Source: Poecilobothrus nobilitatus
Lineage: Eukaryota; Arthropoda; Insecta; Diptera; Dolichopodidae
DNA length: 64,000 bases
Assembly: GCA_947095535.1 (NCBI GenBank)
Contig: OX352774.1
Location: forward strand, 115,819,996-115,883,995
Direction of reading: 5' to 3'
Position numbers and translations under genes: made by a program. Positions 1 to 12,371 of the stretch are shown piece after piece. Below the pieces are notes generated by a model. That model did no database searches. It worked only from the letters and a program-made list of their open reading frames with translations, and was not told the origin of the DNA. Numbering within the stretch: position 1 is the stretch's first letter; each line of letters starts with the position of its first letter.

Positions 1-116
1 ATAGAGCCAGATAATCAAATATCTCTTTATATCATAAGTTGAGCCCGTAAAATTAGCTGCGAATTCTACCTTCAATGTAAAAACAATTTCTTCCTTTGGT
101 ATACAGCAATTATTTT

Positions 117-1692
117 TATACCCGTACGATAGGATCGGGTATAATAAAATTACTCCTCCGTTTGTAACACCTCGAAATAAGCGAGCTAGATATACCTTCA
201 AAGGTATGGATCGGATCAGAAAAAAATTCTAAGATTTTTGAGCCATGTCCGTCCGTCCGTCCGTCCGTCCGTCAGCACGCTAACTCAAAAACTAAGAAAG
301 CTAGAATCTTGAAATTTACACAAAATATTTTGGGAGTAATTTGTAGGTTTCCTATTTTGTTTGGTTGAGTTTGGAGCAAGCCTTAGGGTAGCTCTCGAAC
401 ACCTAACTTTTAGATCCCCACATTTTTTTTGCAATAGAGCTATGAAATTTTAACCACTGATAGATCTCACAAAAATATTAATTTTACTTTTAATAACTTT
501 TTTTTGTAGCCCCACCCGTTACGGAGCTACAGCTCCCCAAAGGTTCAAAAAAGCTCTATATTTAAATTGTTATAGCACAAGTTGTGTAAGGTATATCTTC
601 ATTTTCACGCCAAATGATTACTACTTTCATTAGCTTTAAAAGTATGTATACAATAAATATATAATTTTGGCATACGGTGTCTTAATTTACCGTTATGCAA
701 AACTCAAATTTTGCAAAATTCTTTAACCCCTCCATCTTCTAAACGGTTAAAGTTGGAAACTTGAAATTTTGACAGAAGTTAGATCTTTGAAAATTAGTAT
801 GAGTCATTTCAGAAATTTTTTTTGTATCACCCCCCGTTTAGGAGCTGTAAGGGGTCAAAAACTGAAAATTTCCTATTTTTAAACACCTGTAACTTGAACA
901 CCTGTTAAAAGTTTTTTGAAGTAATACACAAAAATTAAAGCTCCAACATTATACTTTTATTTCTGTTAACAACTTTTTTTAATAATATAGGGTTACTTTA
1001 TAATTGACGAAAGTGTTACTTGATTTTTTCAAATTTTCTAACAAATTTCTTTAACGAATTTTTTCCATTTTATTTTACTCGATAATTTGAAATTGTTGAG
1101 GATATAATGCGTAGTACAAAAAAATGTAAATAAATAAACAACATAACGGTTGCTTGAAGAATTTTTATTTATATAATATTGATATATATACATACTTATA
1201 TAATATCATGTTTATTTACATATCGTATATGTCACTAGGGAATGAATGATAAGAGTATAGATGTATATTATATAGCGCCGTATTTACATAGATATATGTA
1301 TTTTATTGTACTTATAAGAAATTATTCTGTCAATGGAATATTTAAATATAATATAATATAATATTTAAAATTATATTTACTATTTTGTACTAAGTAAATT
1401 TAATATACATTTACCGCTTAGTATTAAATGGTACTATAGAATATTTGAAAAAGTTTTGGATTGATAATCGTTATGTGGAAGGTTATAATTTGCTTTTGAA
1501 GAATGTATAAACATATAGTTTGAATATAACTACAACCCATAGTTCTAGATATTATAAAATTCACCCAAATTATTTTGAAATACTAAAATATTAAAAAAAT
1601 AATATTGTAAGCAAAGTGACAGGCTGTGAACATACTAACGGTTCGTACGGGTATCTAAGAGTCGACAAAGGCAACTGTATTCTTCCTCGTTT
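117..1692 (+). mobile_element. Family A element, copy 1 (HINE/mini-me-like, non-coding)
   Basis: It starts with TATACCCGTACGA, which folds with CGGGTATA at 137-144, and ends with TCGTACGGGTAT at 1643-1654 followed by a tail closing in CTTCCTCGTTTT. The two ends carry a 12-bp inverted motif (ATACCCGTACGA). Next to the left end are a small palindrome (ATACCTTcaAAGGTAT), the conserved stretch GGTATGGATCGGATCAG and six GTCC units (247-270). The middle is the reverse complement of family B. No reading frame is conserved. Subterminal inverted motifs, a microsatellite and a hairpin resemble Helentron-associated elements (DINE-1, mini-me); that class assignment is inference. Confidence 0.75.
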
Positions 1693-2410
1693 TTTAAAAT
1701 TTTAAATTTGGGACTTTACTGAAATCCCAAACAAAAAAATCTCAGAAAAACGAATTGTAGACTTCAAAATCCCAATAAAAATCCCAAATTACAAAATACG
1801 AAGTTAGAAAATAATGTCTTTTATGCATTTAATAATCATATTATTTTTATATTATTATATTATTGTTATTTTGTTTTGATATATTTAATATATTTTTTTA
1901 CTTTAAATTAAGTTTTGATATTGACATCACTAATGTATTACGTAACTAACTATAAAATCCCTCGCCATGCACAATAGCTATTACTTTAAATGTTTTATTG
2001 TTACTTATGTATATTAAAGAAATTTTAGAAAATATTCTATAGTTGGATACAAAATCAGAGTCTTCCCTTTTTCCAGATATATGTGTAAATGCGAAATTTT
2101 GAATTAGGAGAGGTTTTAGAGTTGTATTAAAAATTAGAGTTTTTCTTTTTCTAGAATCTTCATATATGTGTATATGCAGAAATTTGAATTAGGAGAGATT
2201 TCATGTTGATTATGAAATCAGCATTTATCTCTTTTCCAGAATTTTTATGTATATATTTATCGTAATATTTTAAGATTTAAGAGAGATTTTGAGACGCAAG
2301 GATTTCCGAAGAGATTATTATTTTGTGCATTTTTTTGGAATTTTCGTTTTGAGACTTTTTTTTCGGATTTTGAATTTTGGACTTTAATTTTGGCATTACG
2401 AACTCAACCC
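1693..2410. repeat. Family E repeat, copy 1 (internal ~83-bp tandem units)
   Basis: Three tandem units of about 80-85 bp start near 2042, 2121 and 2205. Each has AGTTG, a TTTCCAGA-type box and GGAGAGATTT. They are flanked by AT-rich arms that look roughly inverted to each other (GGGACTTTACTGAAATCCC near 1710; TTTGGACTTTAATTTTGG near 2374). It looks like a foldback or MITE-type element; the limits are approximate. Confidence 0.45.
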
Positions 2411-2599
2411 ATTAAATTTATATATTTTATTTTAATTATCCTTCAATACTTGTACTACTATGTGCATTTATTATGTTTATAGTATTTTGCTAATGACTTA
2501 TGGAGTTGATTCATTTTTTTTTCTAAAGAATCAACACCATAATGAAAGATGTCTAACCGTTGAGCCTGTGTATTTTTTGAAACAAACATTTGGGCAAAT

Positions 2600-2965
2600 C
2601 AAAATGAATTGAACCTTATACCCGCACATGTGTTCCCAAAGTTGGTAGATCATTTGTGTACGATATAACGAAATTTAAGAAGAACATTAACATCCTTCTT
2701 CAAAATAACTATCCAAATATCTCCCTTCATCCTCCTTAATTCCAATTATCCTAAATCCAATTTTCCAAGTAATCCTTCCCTCATCCTTTTCCTCAAAACC
2801 AAGCTGTACATTATATAATTATGTATTAAAGGTCCCATCCTAAAGTTTGCTTTTAAAGGGGGTAGTTTTGGTTGGTTAGAGTCAAACACTACTCAGAGGA
2901 ACCTCGTGCAGTTCCTTTGATTGACTTTCGATGTTTTCCACCATCCCTCGTAAAAAAAAAAAAAA
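2600..2965 (+). mobile_element. LINE 3' end with poly(A)
   Basis: It carries CACATGTGTTCCCAAAGTTG, then a 3' UTR ending TTGACTTTCGATGTTTTCCA and CCATCCCTCG followed by a 14-base A run at 2952-2965. The tail resembles that of the LINE at 62.5-62.6 kb. Confidence 0.65.
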
Positions 2966-3444
2966 TTTGTCAATTTTTAAAAATTATCTTAAAAGCAACA
3001 ATTATTATTATAAAAAGAAGTTTTTTATTTTATTTTTTAAAACCATTCAAATGAAAAATAATAAACATGACGCAGATACTGTTCTGGAAGAGTGAAAAAA
3101 CAAATAAACAAATTAAGAAACTGAAAGGCTTTTAAATTAACAAGTGAATAATAATAAGAAAAGTGTAATAAATAATCAAAAAAAAAAAAAATAAATTTAT
3201 CTTCGTCCTTTTTCACATTTTTTTTTATTTCTTAAGTAATAGTTTATTAAAATGTAAAAAGTATCTCTTTTTTGTATTTTGTTATTTGAAATGTTGACTA
3301 ATTTTGGATTTTAAATATGAAAATGTATAAAATTATTGTTTAAACAAATTTTTAAATTGATACTTAAGAATTTACTGTTACTAATTAAAATTATTTTAAA
3401 GTGCTATCAAAAAAATTAGATTAAAACACATATTTTTTTCTTAC

Positions 3445-3569
3445 CTTATCACCTTGTTGTAGGCCTCCTTTTTCAGCTGGACCACCAGGAACTGTCCAAA
3501 CAATATAGGCAAATAAACGTCCATCAGCTCCAGTTTTACCACCAACTACACGCATACCAAAACCACGAG
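3445..3569 (-). CDS. Rim: Rim exon, core of the PDZ domain
   Basis: This 125-bp exon encodes RGFGMRVVGGKTGADGRL followed by FAYIVWTVPGGPAEKGGL and QQGDK. It contains the GFGM carboxylate-binding loop and the GGPAEKGGLQQGDK strand typical of the Rim PDZ domain, which binds ELKS/CAST and Cav2 channel tails. Acceptor ag is at 3571-3570 and donor gtaaga at 3444-3443 (phase 0). It is too short and too split to appear as a long open frame and is recognised only by similarity to the Rim family. The rest of the PDZ domain (ILEW... in relatives) and the C2 domains are not found in bases 1-3442, so they should lie beyond the left edge. Confidence 0.92.
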
Positions 3570-3699
3570 CTATAATTAAAGAAAAATATTTATTACGATA
3601 TCATAAAATAAAACTACTTATTTAAAAACTGAGTTAATTTTTTAGAGTTCATTTGAATTTATTCAAATTTACTAATTCATTTATAGTTTACACATTTGA

Positions 3700-3790
3700 C
3701 TAATAGCGTAGTAGTCAAGTCATCAGCCTTTCAATCGAAAAATTTCGATTTTCAACTTCGGCCAGGTTCTATTCAATATTAATAATTTAT
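3700..3790 (+). repeat. tRNA-like relic
   Basis: AGCGTAGTAGTCAAGTCATC resembles an A box with D arm, and CGATTTTCAACTTCGGCC resembles a worn T arm and B box. It is probably a SINE head remnant 130 bp outside the PDZ exon. Weak. Confidence 0.25.
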
Positions 3791-3884
3791 ATCGTAATAA
3801 TTAATACCGTTATATAATATAAACAAAAAATAATTAATTCTTCTATATAATAATAGATGGGGCATAAATATAACATTTGTCATA

Positions 3885-5440
3885 TCAGTAGCATTGTAAT
3901 TCAGTAACATGAATTTTAACTTTGCTGCAAAGATGATTGGTGAAACTATATTACTGGGGATGAAGCTATTTATATCTCAAGCGATGAAAAGTATTAAACG
4001 AAATTCTAAATTTTGGTTTGGTTTGGTTCGATTTTTGGTCTAAATTAAAAAAGAGGAGGCTTTTAAAAATTACCAAACTAATGAGTCTGAGAGTTCCAAG
4101 GGCAACAATATAGTGGTTCGAAACGAATGCCAGAGATTTATTAATTAGCAATTGTCGAACCAACAGTTGAAAGGTATACTCATCCACATGCCAAAGAATA
4201 GAAAATCATTTTCACCATTTGCAAAAAGCATAAAAAAGGACGTTAGTGGGACTTCTTTTCCACTTATTGATTAAAATCAACTGATTCCGATGGTATCACT
4301 ACTATGGTACTTAAAAATTTCATGAACTTTACGTAACCTTTTCTACTTCTCCATCTCTTCGGGTAGTCATCCTACCCAATGGAAGGCTCTGCATGTTTTT
4401 CCAATTCGCAAGAAACGTATTAAAAGCAATCCCTCTTCTTACCTTCCAATACTTCGGTTCTTTCCAAAGAAATAAAAACATTGTAAATTGAAAAGTCCCG
4501 TAAAGGTTTGCTTCATGATCGACATTATGGTTTTTTTGCGAAAAATTAAACATCAGCCTCCACCAGTTGGCGAGTCTGATGTTGTTGTTCTGGATATTTC
4601 TAAAGCTTCGGATAGAGTTTGGCATGATTCTTCATTAACAAAATTAAAAGCATTAGGTTTAGAAAGACTCTACTTTTTAAAATGGTTTGGGGTTTCCTTC
4701 GAATTGTATAATTCGTGTACTAGTCGATAAATACTCATCTAACAAGTTTAAAAAGAACACTGGCGTTCCTCAAGAATCGTTTTATCAGCTACTTTTTTCT
4801 TAATATTAATCAAAGATTTACTTACAATTACCTTTAATCCAATTCATAGTTTTGGAAACGACAGCACTCTTGTAGCTTTCTATGAATTTCATACTCGCTT
4901 TAACATTAATCACCAGATTAATACAGCAACATCAAATTTCTCTCTATTAGTGAACTAAACAATCATTTAGAAAAAATTTGAAAACGGCGTGTTGGATGTT
5001 CCCCAATGTTATTTAACGTAGCGAAAAATAACCACAATTATTCCCAACCTAATCTTTCAAAAAGAAACTTTGCAGCACTCCACAGACTTAAACATTTTAA
5101 GTATTGAGTTAAATCATAAATTCATTTGGTCAAATCATATCTTTAATATAGCTGTAGATGGCGTAACACGGCTTGTGAAAATTCGTTTGTCATGCGTATG
5201 TCGCGTTGTGTATACACTTGTTGTCGCATGTGTTCCCCAAAGTTGGTACGTCATATGTGTACGATTTGATAAAGTTTAAGAAGAACAATAACATCTTGCT
5301 TCAAAATATCCCTCCAAATTTTCTTTCCCATTCTACATAATTCTAAATTTTTCCTAATCCCTTTTCCCGAAGAATTTTTCCCACATCCCTATTCCGTAAA
5401 CCAAACCATTTATATTAAAGATTTGAACTAAAACCTTTAA
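3885..5440 (+). mobile_element. LINE relic, same lineage as 60.2-62.6 kb
   Basis: It is collinear with the larger LINE: a piece matching LGMRAYIPHSIKSIKR (near 3957), then a motif A region DVVVLDISKASDRVWH (about 4579-4626), a worn GVPQ-like region near 4763, NPIHSFGNDSTL near 4837, and the 3' tail near 5225-5400 (TGTGTTCCCCAAAGTTGGTA). Catalytic residues of motif C are changed and many stops interrupt it. Confidence 0.75.
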
Positions 5441-5484
5441 AAAATCGAACCGAACCTTTAAAAAAAAAATAAAAAAAAAATGTT

Positions 5485-5620
5485 CTTGTATAATAGCTAC
5501 AGCCTATTAATCAACCGTTTGGTTAAAATAATGGTTTAAAAAAACTGAAACTTTGTCAAATATGAATAATAAGCGACTTAGTAGAATCCGTATGCTTCTC
5601 ATAGGAAAGAAAAGAAAAAA
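5485..5620 (+). repeat. Fragment of the 28.2-28.6 kb repeat
   Basis: GTCAAATATGAATAATAAG and CGACTTAGTAGAATCCGTAT (about 5557-5595) match the body of the minus-strand repeat near 28290-28325. No tRNA-like head is attached here. Confidence 0.4.
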
Positions 5621-6179
5621 AAACTGAAATTGATGTAACATAATTTGAATAATAACGACGATAATTTGAATAATATAATAATAATTGAATAATATTATCA
5701 AAAAGTCACATCAAAATTTATACAAAAATTAACTAAATTAAAATTACATAATTAAAATTGGCTTATTTGATTTCTAAAACTTGTACCTAATTGTGATGAA
5801 TATGATAGAGATAAAATTAAACAACACTTCTTCGCATAATTTTTATTAGTTTATGTAATTAAGTTTAGTTATTCATTACTGCAATATGTGCTACTCTTTC
5901 TTGAAACTAAAATTCACTAATTTATATTAGAATACAATTAAAGTTTACTTTAACAAAGAAGTTTTAAATAAAAAATTTTTACAAGACTACATTTTATGTA
6001 CACTTTTTCTTGCACATTCAAAATCATTGTATTGTTAGTCATCTATAATATTATACAATTGTATCCGATACCTAGTATGTTTCTAGTAATTACTACTAGC
6101 TGGTAGGTAATTACCAAGCAATATACCTAGTAATATTCAGAAACTTTTTGCCTTTTAAAACAGAATTTTGAAGCATTGA

Positions 6180-6680
6180 ATGAGTTAGGGGAAGTCAATG
6201 GTGTCAAACTATAATGGATGTCCACTCACTCAAGCTTCTCAGGAAACAAGAACCCAATCAAACAGGCCAAATCTGCACTAGTCAGACCTATTGTGGATAT
6301 AAAGTCAATAGAACTCATTCACAATATAGTGAAAGAAGCAACTAAGCGCTGACAAAAATCCAAGGAAAAAGAAAGCTGGTTGGAGACCCCAAGCTCTTTA
6401 CATATGAAAGCATTCTGGGATGAGTCGAACAGAAAAACTACGAAGAAAGTCTTGAAACTAAAAAGGGCAGACCATATACTCTATACCGAAAGCAGCACAG
6501 ATAGCACTGTTGGTAATAGCACACGTTGAAAGAATAGGTTGAGCTCAGACAGAATGGTGCACGGGTTGTGGGCGTGAAGCAGTGATGGTACTACTCGTAC
6601 TTTTCTATCAGCCAACGCTACAATTCCAAAGAAGGTGAACTTTGGGTGAGAGCTACTGGGAAGATTCAAATTTTAATGTT
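6180..6680. other. Unrecognised less AT-rich stretch in the Rim intron
   Basis: About 500 bp with clearly higher GC than its surroundings (for example CACGGGTTGTGGGCGTGAAG near 6560). Short open frames on both strands are interrupted and match nothing I recognise. It is probably an old gene or transposon remnant. Confidence 0.3.
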
Positions 6681-7420
6681 TTGATTACTTATTTTCAAGT
6701 TTCGTATGGTAATGACTTTAATATGACATACAGATAATTATTTTCTTAAGTATATGTACAAGTCTGTGGTCTAAGTAAAAAAACCATAAATTTTTGTTGC
6801 TTTTCATAAATTGATTGCCCATAAATATAATATTGGGTATGAAGAGTTTTAAAAATTTAAATAAATAAAACAATTAACTGCAAAAATGTAAAAAATTCAA
6901 TTGTACATATATGTTGATAGATATATACATATGCATATGCATATGTATATTATTTATTTTTGATAAATGTTAAGTAATACATTTACTATACTTTATGAAT
7001 AGATATTCAGCATTCATTTGGGTTTCTATTTTTTATACTCCTATGAAAAATAGTTAACGAAGCCATAAATCCAAATTATCATTCAAATTATTTGTGCAAT
7101 TTGTAAGCTTCCTATTATTTTTTGTTGCAATCAGGCTACTCTTTTGAGTAGCTGCTCTACAAATATCTGAACCAGATTAATAACAAAATAGATTATTTTC
7201 ACTAAATTTAATAAATTGATAAAGTTACATAATAAAATAATACTTAATTGGTTATTCGTTCTAGTCACAGACATATAAAATATTCATAATATACATTTGT
7301 GTCCTTATCTTTAAAAAAAATGAGAAAAGTTTCCTTTTTTCAGTAATTAAATTTTAATTTAATTTTAAAACTTTTACATTTTATATAGAATAATTTTTAT
7401 TTTTATTGGAAGTACATAAA

Positions 7421-8735
7421 ACAAGGTAGAATGTAAACCAACGGTTTTTAAAAGCGCACATTTCCATAACTCAATACAAACTGTTTAGAAGTGTGACTTA
7501 CACAAAAATTTGAAAATTTCATGCACTAAGAAAAAATGTGAAAATAGGACATTTTTGCAATTTTGAGGGGCTATAAGTCCGGAATCCTATATAACTAAGA
7601 AAAGCCGTTAACACACGCAAAAATATATTATTAAACCTTTAATTTTCATGTCTTGCCGAAGAAAAATTTGTACAGGTGCCTAAGTTACAGGTGTCTAAAA
7701 ATAGCAAATTTTCAATTTTTGAGGCGTAATAACTCTTAAAGAGGGGGTGTTACCAAAAAATTTTTTGAGAAAACTTATATTAATTCTAAAAGTTCTTTCT
7801 TGTCTCAAAATTTCAGGTTCCTATCTAAAGGCGTGCCGGAGTTATGAAAAAAGAAATTTCATGCAAAATGTGGTTTTCACATAACGGTAAATTTAAATCG
7901 TAAATTACAAAATATTACATAATTTTGATATTGTTTTATATAGATAATAAAATTTTCGGTCTTCTCGCGGTTTTAGATTGCAAAACTATTACGCATAGCC
8001 TGAGATATATACATCTGAAAATGGGGCTTTTTTGCAATTTTGAAGAGCTGCAACTTTGGAACCCTTTATAATTAAAATAAACCTTTAACACACGTAAAAA
8101 TATATTATTGTAGCTTTAATTTTTATATCTTGCAGAAGTAAAATGTGTACAGGTTCCTAAGTTACAGGTGTTTAAAAATAGCAAATTTTCAATTTTTAAG
8201 CCCTAATAGCTCATAAACAGGGGGTGGTCCGAAAAAAATTTCTGAGCAAACTTATACTAATTCTAAAAGTTCTTTCTTGCCTCAAAATTTCAAGCTTCTT
8301 TCTAGAAGCGTGCCGAAGTTATGAAAGTAGAAAAATCATGCAAAATTTGGTTTTCACATAACGGTAAATTTAAATACTAAATTTAAAAAAATTGTATAAT
8401 TTTGATATTAATTTGTAAAGATAAAAGAAATACCTGTCGAATGACGTTTTCAGATTGAAAAAATCTTAAGCAGAACATAAGATATATGCATTTAAAAATA
8501 GGGCTTTTTCAAAGTTTGAGGGGCTGTAGCTCCGTAATGGGGGGGGCTACATGAAAAAGTTGTTCCACAAAATTATTTTTTTTATGAGACCTACCTATGG
8601 TTAAAATTTTTTTTCTCTATCTTTAACGGTGTAGAAGTTTTGTAAACAGACGGACGGACGGACGGACGGACGGACGGACAGAGTGAAACTAATAAGCACA
8701 TTTTTTCAAAATTTTTTTGGAAATTTGCTAAAAAG
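7421..8735 (+). mobile_element. Family B element, copy 1 (with an extra internal module)
   Basis: A non-coding repeat starting ACAAGGTAGAATGTAAACC and GCGCACATTT and ending in a GGAC microsatellite (about 8649-8690) and a terminal hairpin (AGCACATTT ... AAATTTGCT). A module of about 475 bp beginning near 7555 is repeated at about 8030, and its start recurs once more at about 8503. Other copies have one module fewer. Motifs repeated in each module include ACATAACGGTAAATTTAAAT and CTAAGTTACAGGTG. The body equals the reverse complement of the middle of family A. Confidence 0.75.
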
Positions 8736-9421
8736 TGAATTGTCTCTTAATGATTTAAATTGTTTTTGTTTTCTTGTTAAAAAAAAAAAAACAAAAAAAA
8801 TTGAAAAGTTTTAATAAATTAAAGAGCACATTTTGTGTCACCTTATAATCCATTTACTTACATATTACGAGTATATGCAGTTTCAAACTAATTTTGGTTT
8901 TTAGTAAATTTAAACAGTTTTTTAAAACTGAAAATTAGTTCAAGAACATTTTGTGTTTTATATTCAAAAGAAGTTGTTTAAAAAGTTCTCTAATTAAAAC
9001 AGTACAGAAAAATATTCATTTTATATATAATTGTATTGTATTGAGATGGTAAAAAACTTTTTGTAATGTTTGTGAAGCTTTGATGCTAACAATAAGAATA
9101 ATTTGTTTCTGTATTTTAGGACTTTATGAAGCACAGGAATAAAGCTATTCTAGTATATTGTTATTTTTACAAAATTAAGCTTCACAATAAAAACGAAACA
9201 GTTAATATTCTAGGAAAAATTTATATTTTCGAATATACATACTGGAAAAAAATTCATATAATATATCTCTAAGTCAGAGGAAGATGTATTTAGAAAAAAT
9301 TTAGGTCAAAGTTTATGATAATAGAAATAGTCTGAAGATAGTCTTAAGGTTTAAATTAGATAATTCAGCAGAAAATCTTATATTTATTATAAAAGTTTTC
9401 CTCTAAGTAAAGACACTATTT

Positions 9422-10489
9422 AACGAGGAAGAGTGCAGTAGAGTAGACTGTGTCAACTCTGAAATACCCGTATGAACGTAAAATATCCTGTTTCTATAAA
9501 ACTTGATCATCTTTTAAAAACATTCAGATGTTTTAGTACCGAACTACAGAGATATATTTATGTAAATTGTAGAGTTGTATGACAGCTACCCGAATCTATT
9601 GCGCCTAGCTTCATTAAGTTCCCAGAAATGCAAGAAGCCTGAACCGGCTGCTTTAGACCAATTAAATTTTACAAAAGTTTTTGGCATGTAATTCTATACT
9701 TTTTCACTAAATTTCAGATAGCAAGCTTCAATAGACACTGAGTTATACTCATTTAAAAAGAGAAGTTGTATGGCAACTACCCGAACCTATCATACCATCA
9801 CAACCAAATTTTACAGAAGTTGTTCCTATAAAACTGGATCATCATTTGCAAAATTTCAGATACCTAGAATGAATAGACACTGGATTATTTCCATTTAAAG
9901 AAAGTTCCATTAAATTCCAAGAGGTGCAAGAAGCCTGAACCGGCTGCTCTAGACCAACCAAATTTTATAAAAGTTGTTGGCATGTAACTCGACATCTCTT
10001 TACTAAATTTCAGATTTCTAGCTTCAACAGACACTGAGTTATTCTCATTTAAACGGATAAGTTGTATGGCTGCTACCCGAACCCGTCGCACCACCACAAC
10101 CAAATTGTGCAAAAGTTGTTGCCATAAAACTTTATCATCTTTTGCAAAATTTCAGAAACCTAGCTTCAATAGATACTGAATTTTTTCTATATAAAGAAAG
10201 AAGTTGTATGGCAGCTACTCGAATCCGCCTACCGAAAATGTTGGATTTAAATAGCAAAACTAACAATTTTGCAAAAGTGACGTAAAAAAAATTTCAGCCT
10301 CCTAGCTACTTTATTTTTTGAGTTATCGTGCGGACGGACAGGCGGACGGAAGTACATGGCTTAATCGACCCAGAATTCGATTCTGAGCCGATCCATACCT
10401 TTGACACTATATCTAGCTCGACTCCTTTAAGGTATCACAAACGTAATGGTAAATTTATTATACCCTTGAACATAGTTCATACGGGTATA
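9422..10489 (-). mobile_element. Family C element: family A ends around a 297-bp tandem repeat
   Basis: Both ends match family A in reverse: AACGAGGAAG at 9422 and ATACCCGTATGAAC at 9464-9477 on the left, GTTCATACGGGTAT at 10475-10488 on the right, with the hairpin TATACCC/GGGTATA (10459-10489). A short GGAC stretch (about 10331-10350) and the conserved GATCCATACCTTTGA lie beside it. The interior differs from A: a block with GCAAGAAGCCTGAACCGGCT at about 9630 recurs at about 9927, a period near 297 bp, and each unit contains two related halves of about 140 bp (AGTTGTATGGCAGCTACCCG type). No protein is encoded. Confidence 0.7.
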
Positions 10490-10919
10490 AAAACTGAAAA
10501 ATTTTGACCAACAAATGTACTACTAACAAATATTAAAAATTAGCTTGCAATATTTATGAAGTTAAATAAATTAGTTAAATAAATTAATTATAGTATATGA
10601 TTAGTTTAAGATCATAATGCCATGTTCTAAAGTCAATCTATCTATAAAATTGAAAAAATTCTTACGTAATATAAATTAATACGTATTATAAATGTTAATA
10701 ATTATTCTTTTAAATTAATTTGAATTCAATATGAATGGCAATTGAATCACTTTGAAACCCTCCTTTAGAACGCCTTTTCGCATTTCAGATTTTATATAAT
10801 TTTGAACCCAATAAGATTTTAACAATAATAAACATAATACTACTTTTAATGTAAGAAAGATTTATAAAAATTATTGCTTACGTTGCTAAAATTTAAAAAG
10901 TAATATTTTTTTTGTATGG
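10490..10919. other. AT-rich intron, nothing recognised
   Basis: Rim intron DNA between the family C element and the minus-strand LINE relic. No coding frame, splice-bounded exon or repeat is recognised. Confidence 0.4.
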
Positions 10920-11545
10920 AAATACCAAACGAAAATACTGCATTCCATATTCCATATATATGGTAATAATAAGTCCCACGAGCAATTCCCATCGCGGAAA
11001 AAGTAACGATATTACCTCTAGAATATTACTATATTCTAGAATCGATCGGACTAGTAAAGAACTTTTGTGACTGCTACATTCAATAATTCTTTACCTCTTC
11101 TTTTAATAAATACTAGCATTTTCTTTTAATAAATCTCAGCAAGTCTTTGTAGCTTTTCTTTTAATAAATCCCAACATTTTATTTGCCTAAGCGATCATAT
11201 GATCATGGTGAAGGTTGAAATTTAGTTTATTGTCAAGAAAAATTTTAAGATACTATATATATATAACCAATTCCAGGAATATGTTTTGTATAGTATATAG
11301 TTTGAAAGGATAGAAGGTATTTTACGTATAAAGCTTATCAGCTTCTGTTTTTGTATGTTTAGTTTCAAATTGTTCCATGAACAACACCACAGCTATTTTT
11401 GATGACTTGATAGATTTCTAAGTCGTCAGTAAGTCATTACGTTTCACGTAATGGTTCAAAAGATCGGATATGAATATGTCAAATAAAAGAGGATATAAGT
11501 AACTACCTAGTAGCACTCCATAGTTAATGAAGCTAGAGCTCAATG
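10920..11545 (-). mobile_element. LINE relic, second lineage, minus strand
   Basis: Read leftward from about 11520: a worn motif B (GVLLGSYLYPLLFDIFISDL), then after a frameshift a motif C-like DLEIYQVIKNS, then DLGIFLDNKLNFNLHHDH and MLGFIKRKA. This is the order found in Jockey/CR1-type reverse transcriptases and differs from the 60-kb element. A short TTTTAATAAAT repeat occurs three times between 11100 and 11170. Confidence 0.6.
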
Positions 11546-12371
11546 AACATGAAATATTAAGTTCGAACTTTAAATAAATTAACACAACAAAAAGTTATCA
11601 TGTGCTTTATTCATTCTGGTATGAGTTTTATATGGTGTTTTTGATTAATATCTTTGATTGATGAAAACTTGATTTTTTGCAACCAACTTTAAATTTTCTC
11701 GTATTTAAGAAAAAATTTTAAAAATTGAAAAAATAAATGAAACTAGTTTCTTAATTAACTTTAAATGTGGTTTTATATCCTCACTTACATCCATTTCCAA
11801 ACAAGCATATATTTTTTTCAGATGTTTTATTCTGTTGTTCCACAAAATAATTGTTGTTTAATGTCCAAAAAAAGTTTTTCAATTTTTCAATTAAAAACCA
11901 CAGAATTTTTGTTTCTTTTATTCTTTTAATTTGTTGATTTGTATTATTGTATTCTTAGTGGTATGTTCAATCCCTCCTTTAATGTTTGTGTTAAATTTTT
12001 TTTTAGCTTTTCCTTGTAGTTACAATGGTGTTACATGAGTGGGTTGATAATGGTTGAAAGCAATAAGTAAAATTTTCCATTAGCAAAAATTATAACGAAA
12101 AAATTACGGACTAGAATTCTATTTATATTAAAACAAAAAAAAAATGTGGGAGTGTATTTTCTAATGCAACAATCTGCGGTTTTATAATGTAAAACTCTAA
12201 AGAAACAAAAAATATAAATGGAAAAAAGGAGATGGAGAATTTATCATATTGCTATAGGGTTATTTTTTAAAATTGATTTAGAATAGAAATTAAATATAAA
12301 TTTCTTCTTTGTTTCTGTTTTTGTTTTTTGTTGCGGTTTTTAAAATAATTTTGAATATTTTCAATTTTCAT

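Noticed and set aside
240..275. Could the GTCC tract be part of a CRISPR-like or satellite array?
   Set aside because: It is a short microsatellite inside a dispersed element present many times, with no spacers.
2872..3054. 60-codon plus-strand frame
   Set aside because: It spans a LINE 3' UTR and its poly(A), followed by A/T-rich intron.
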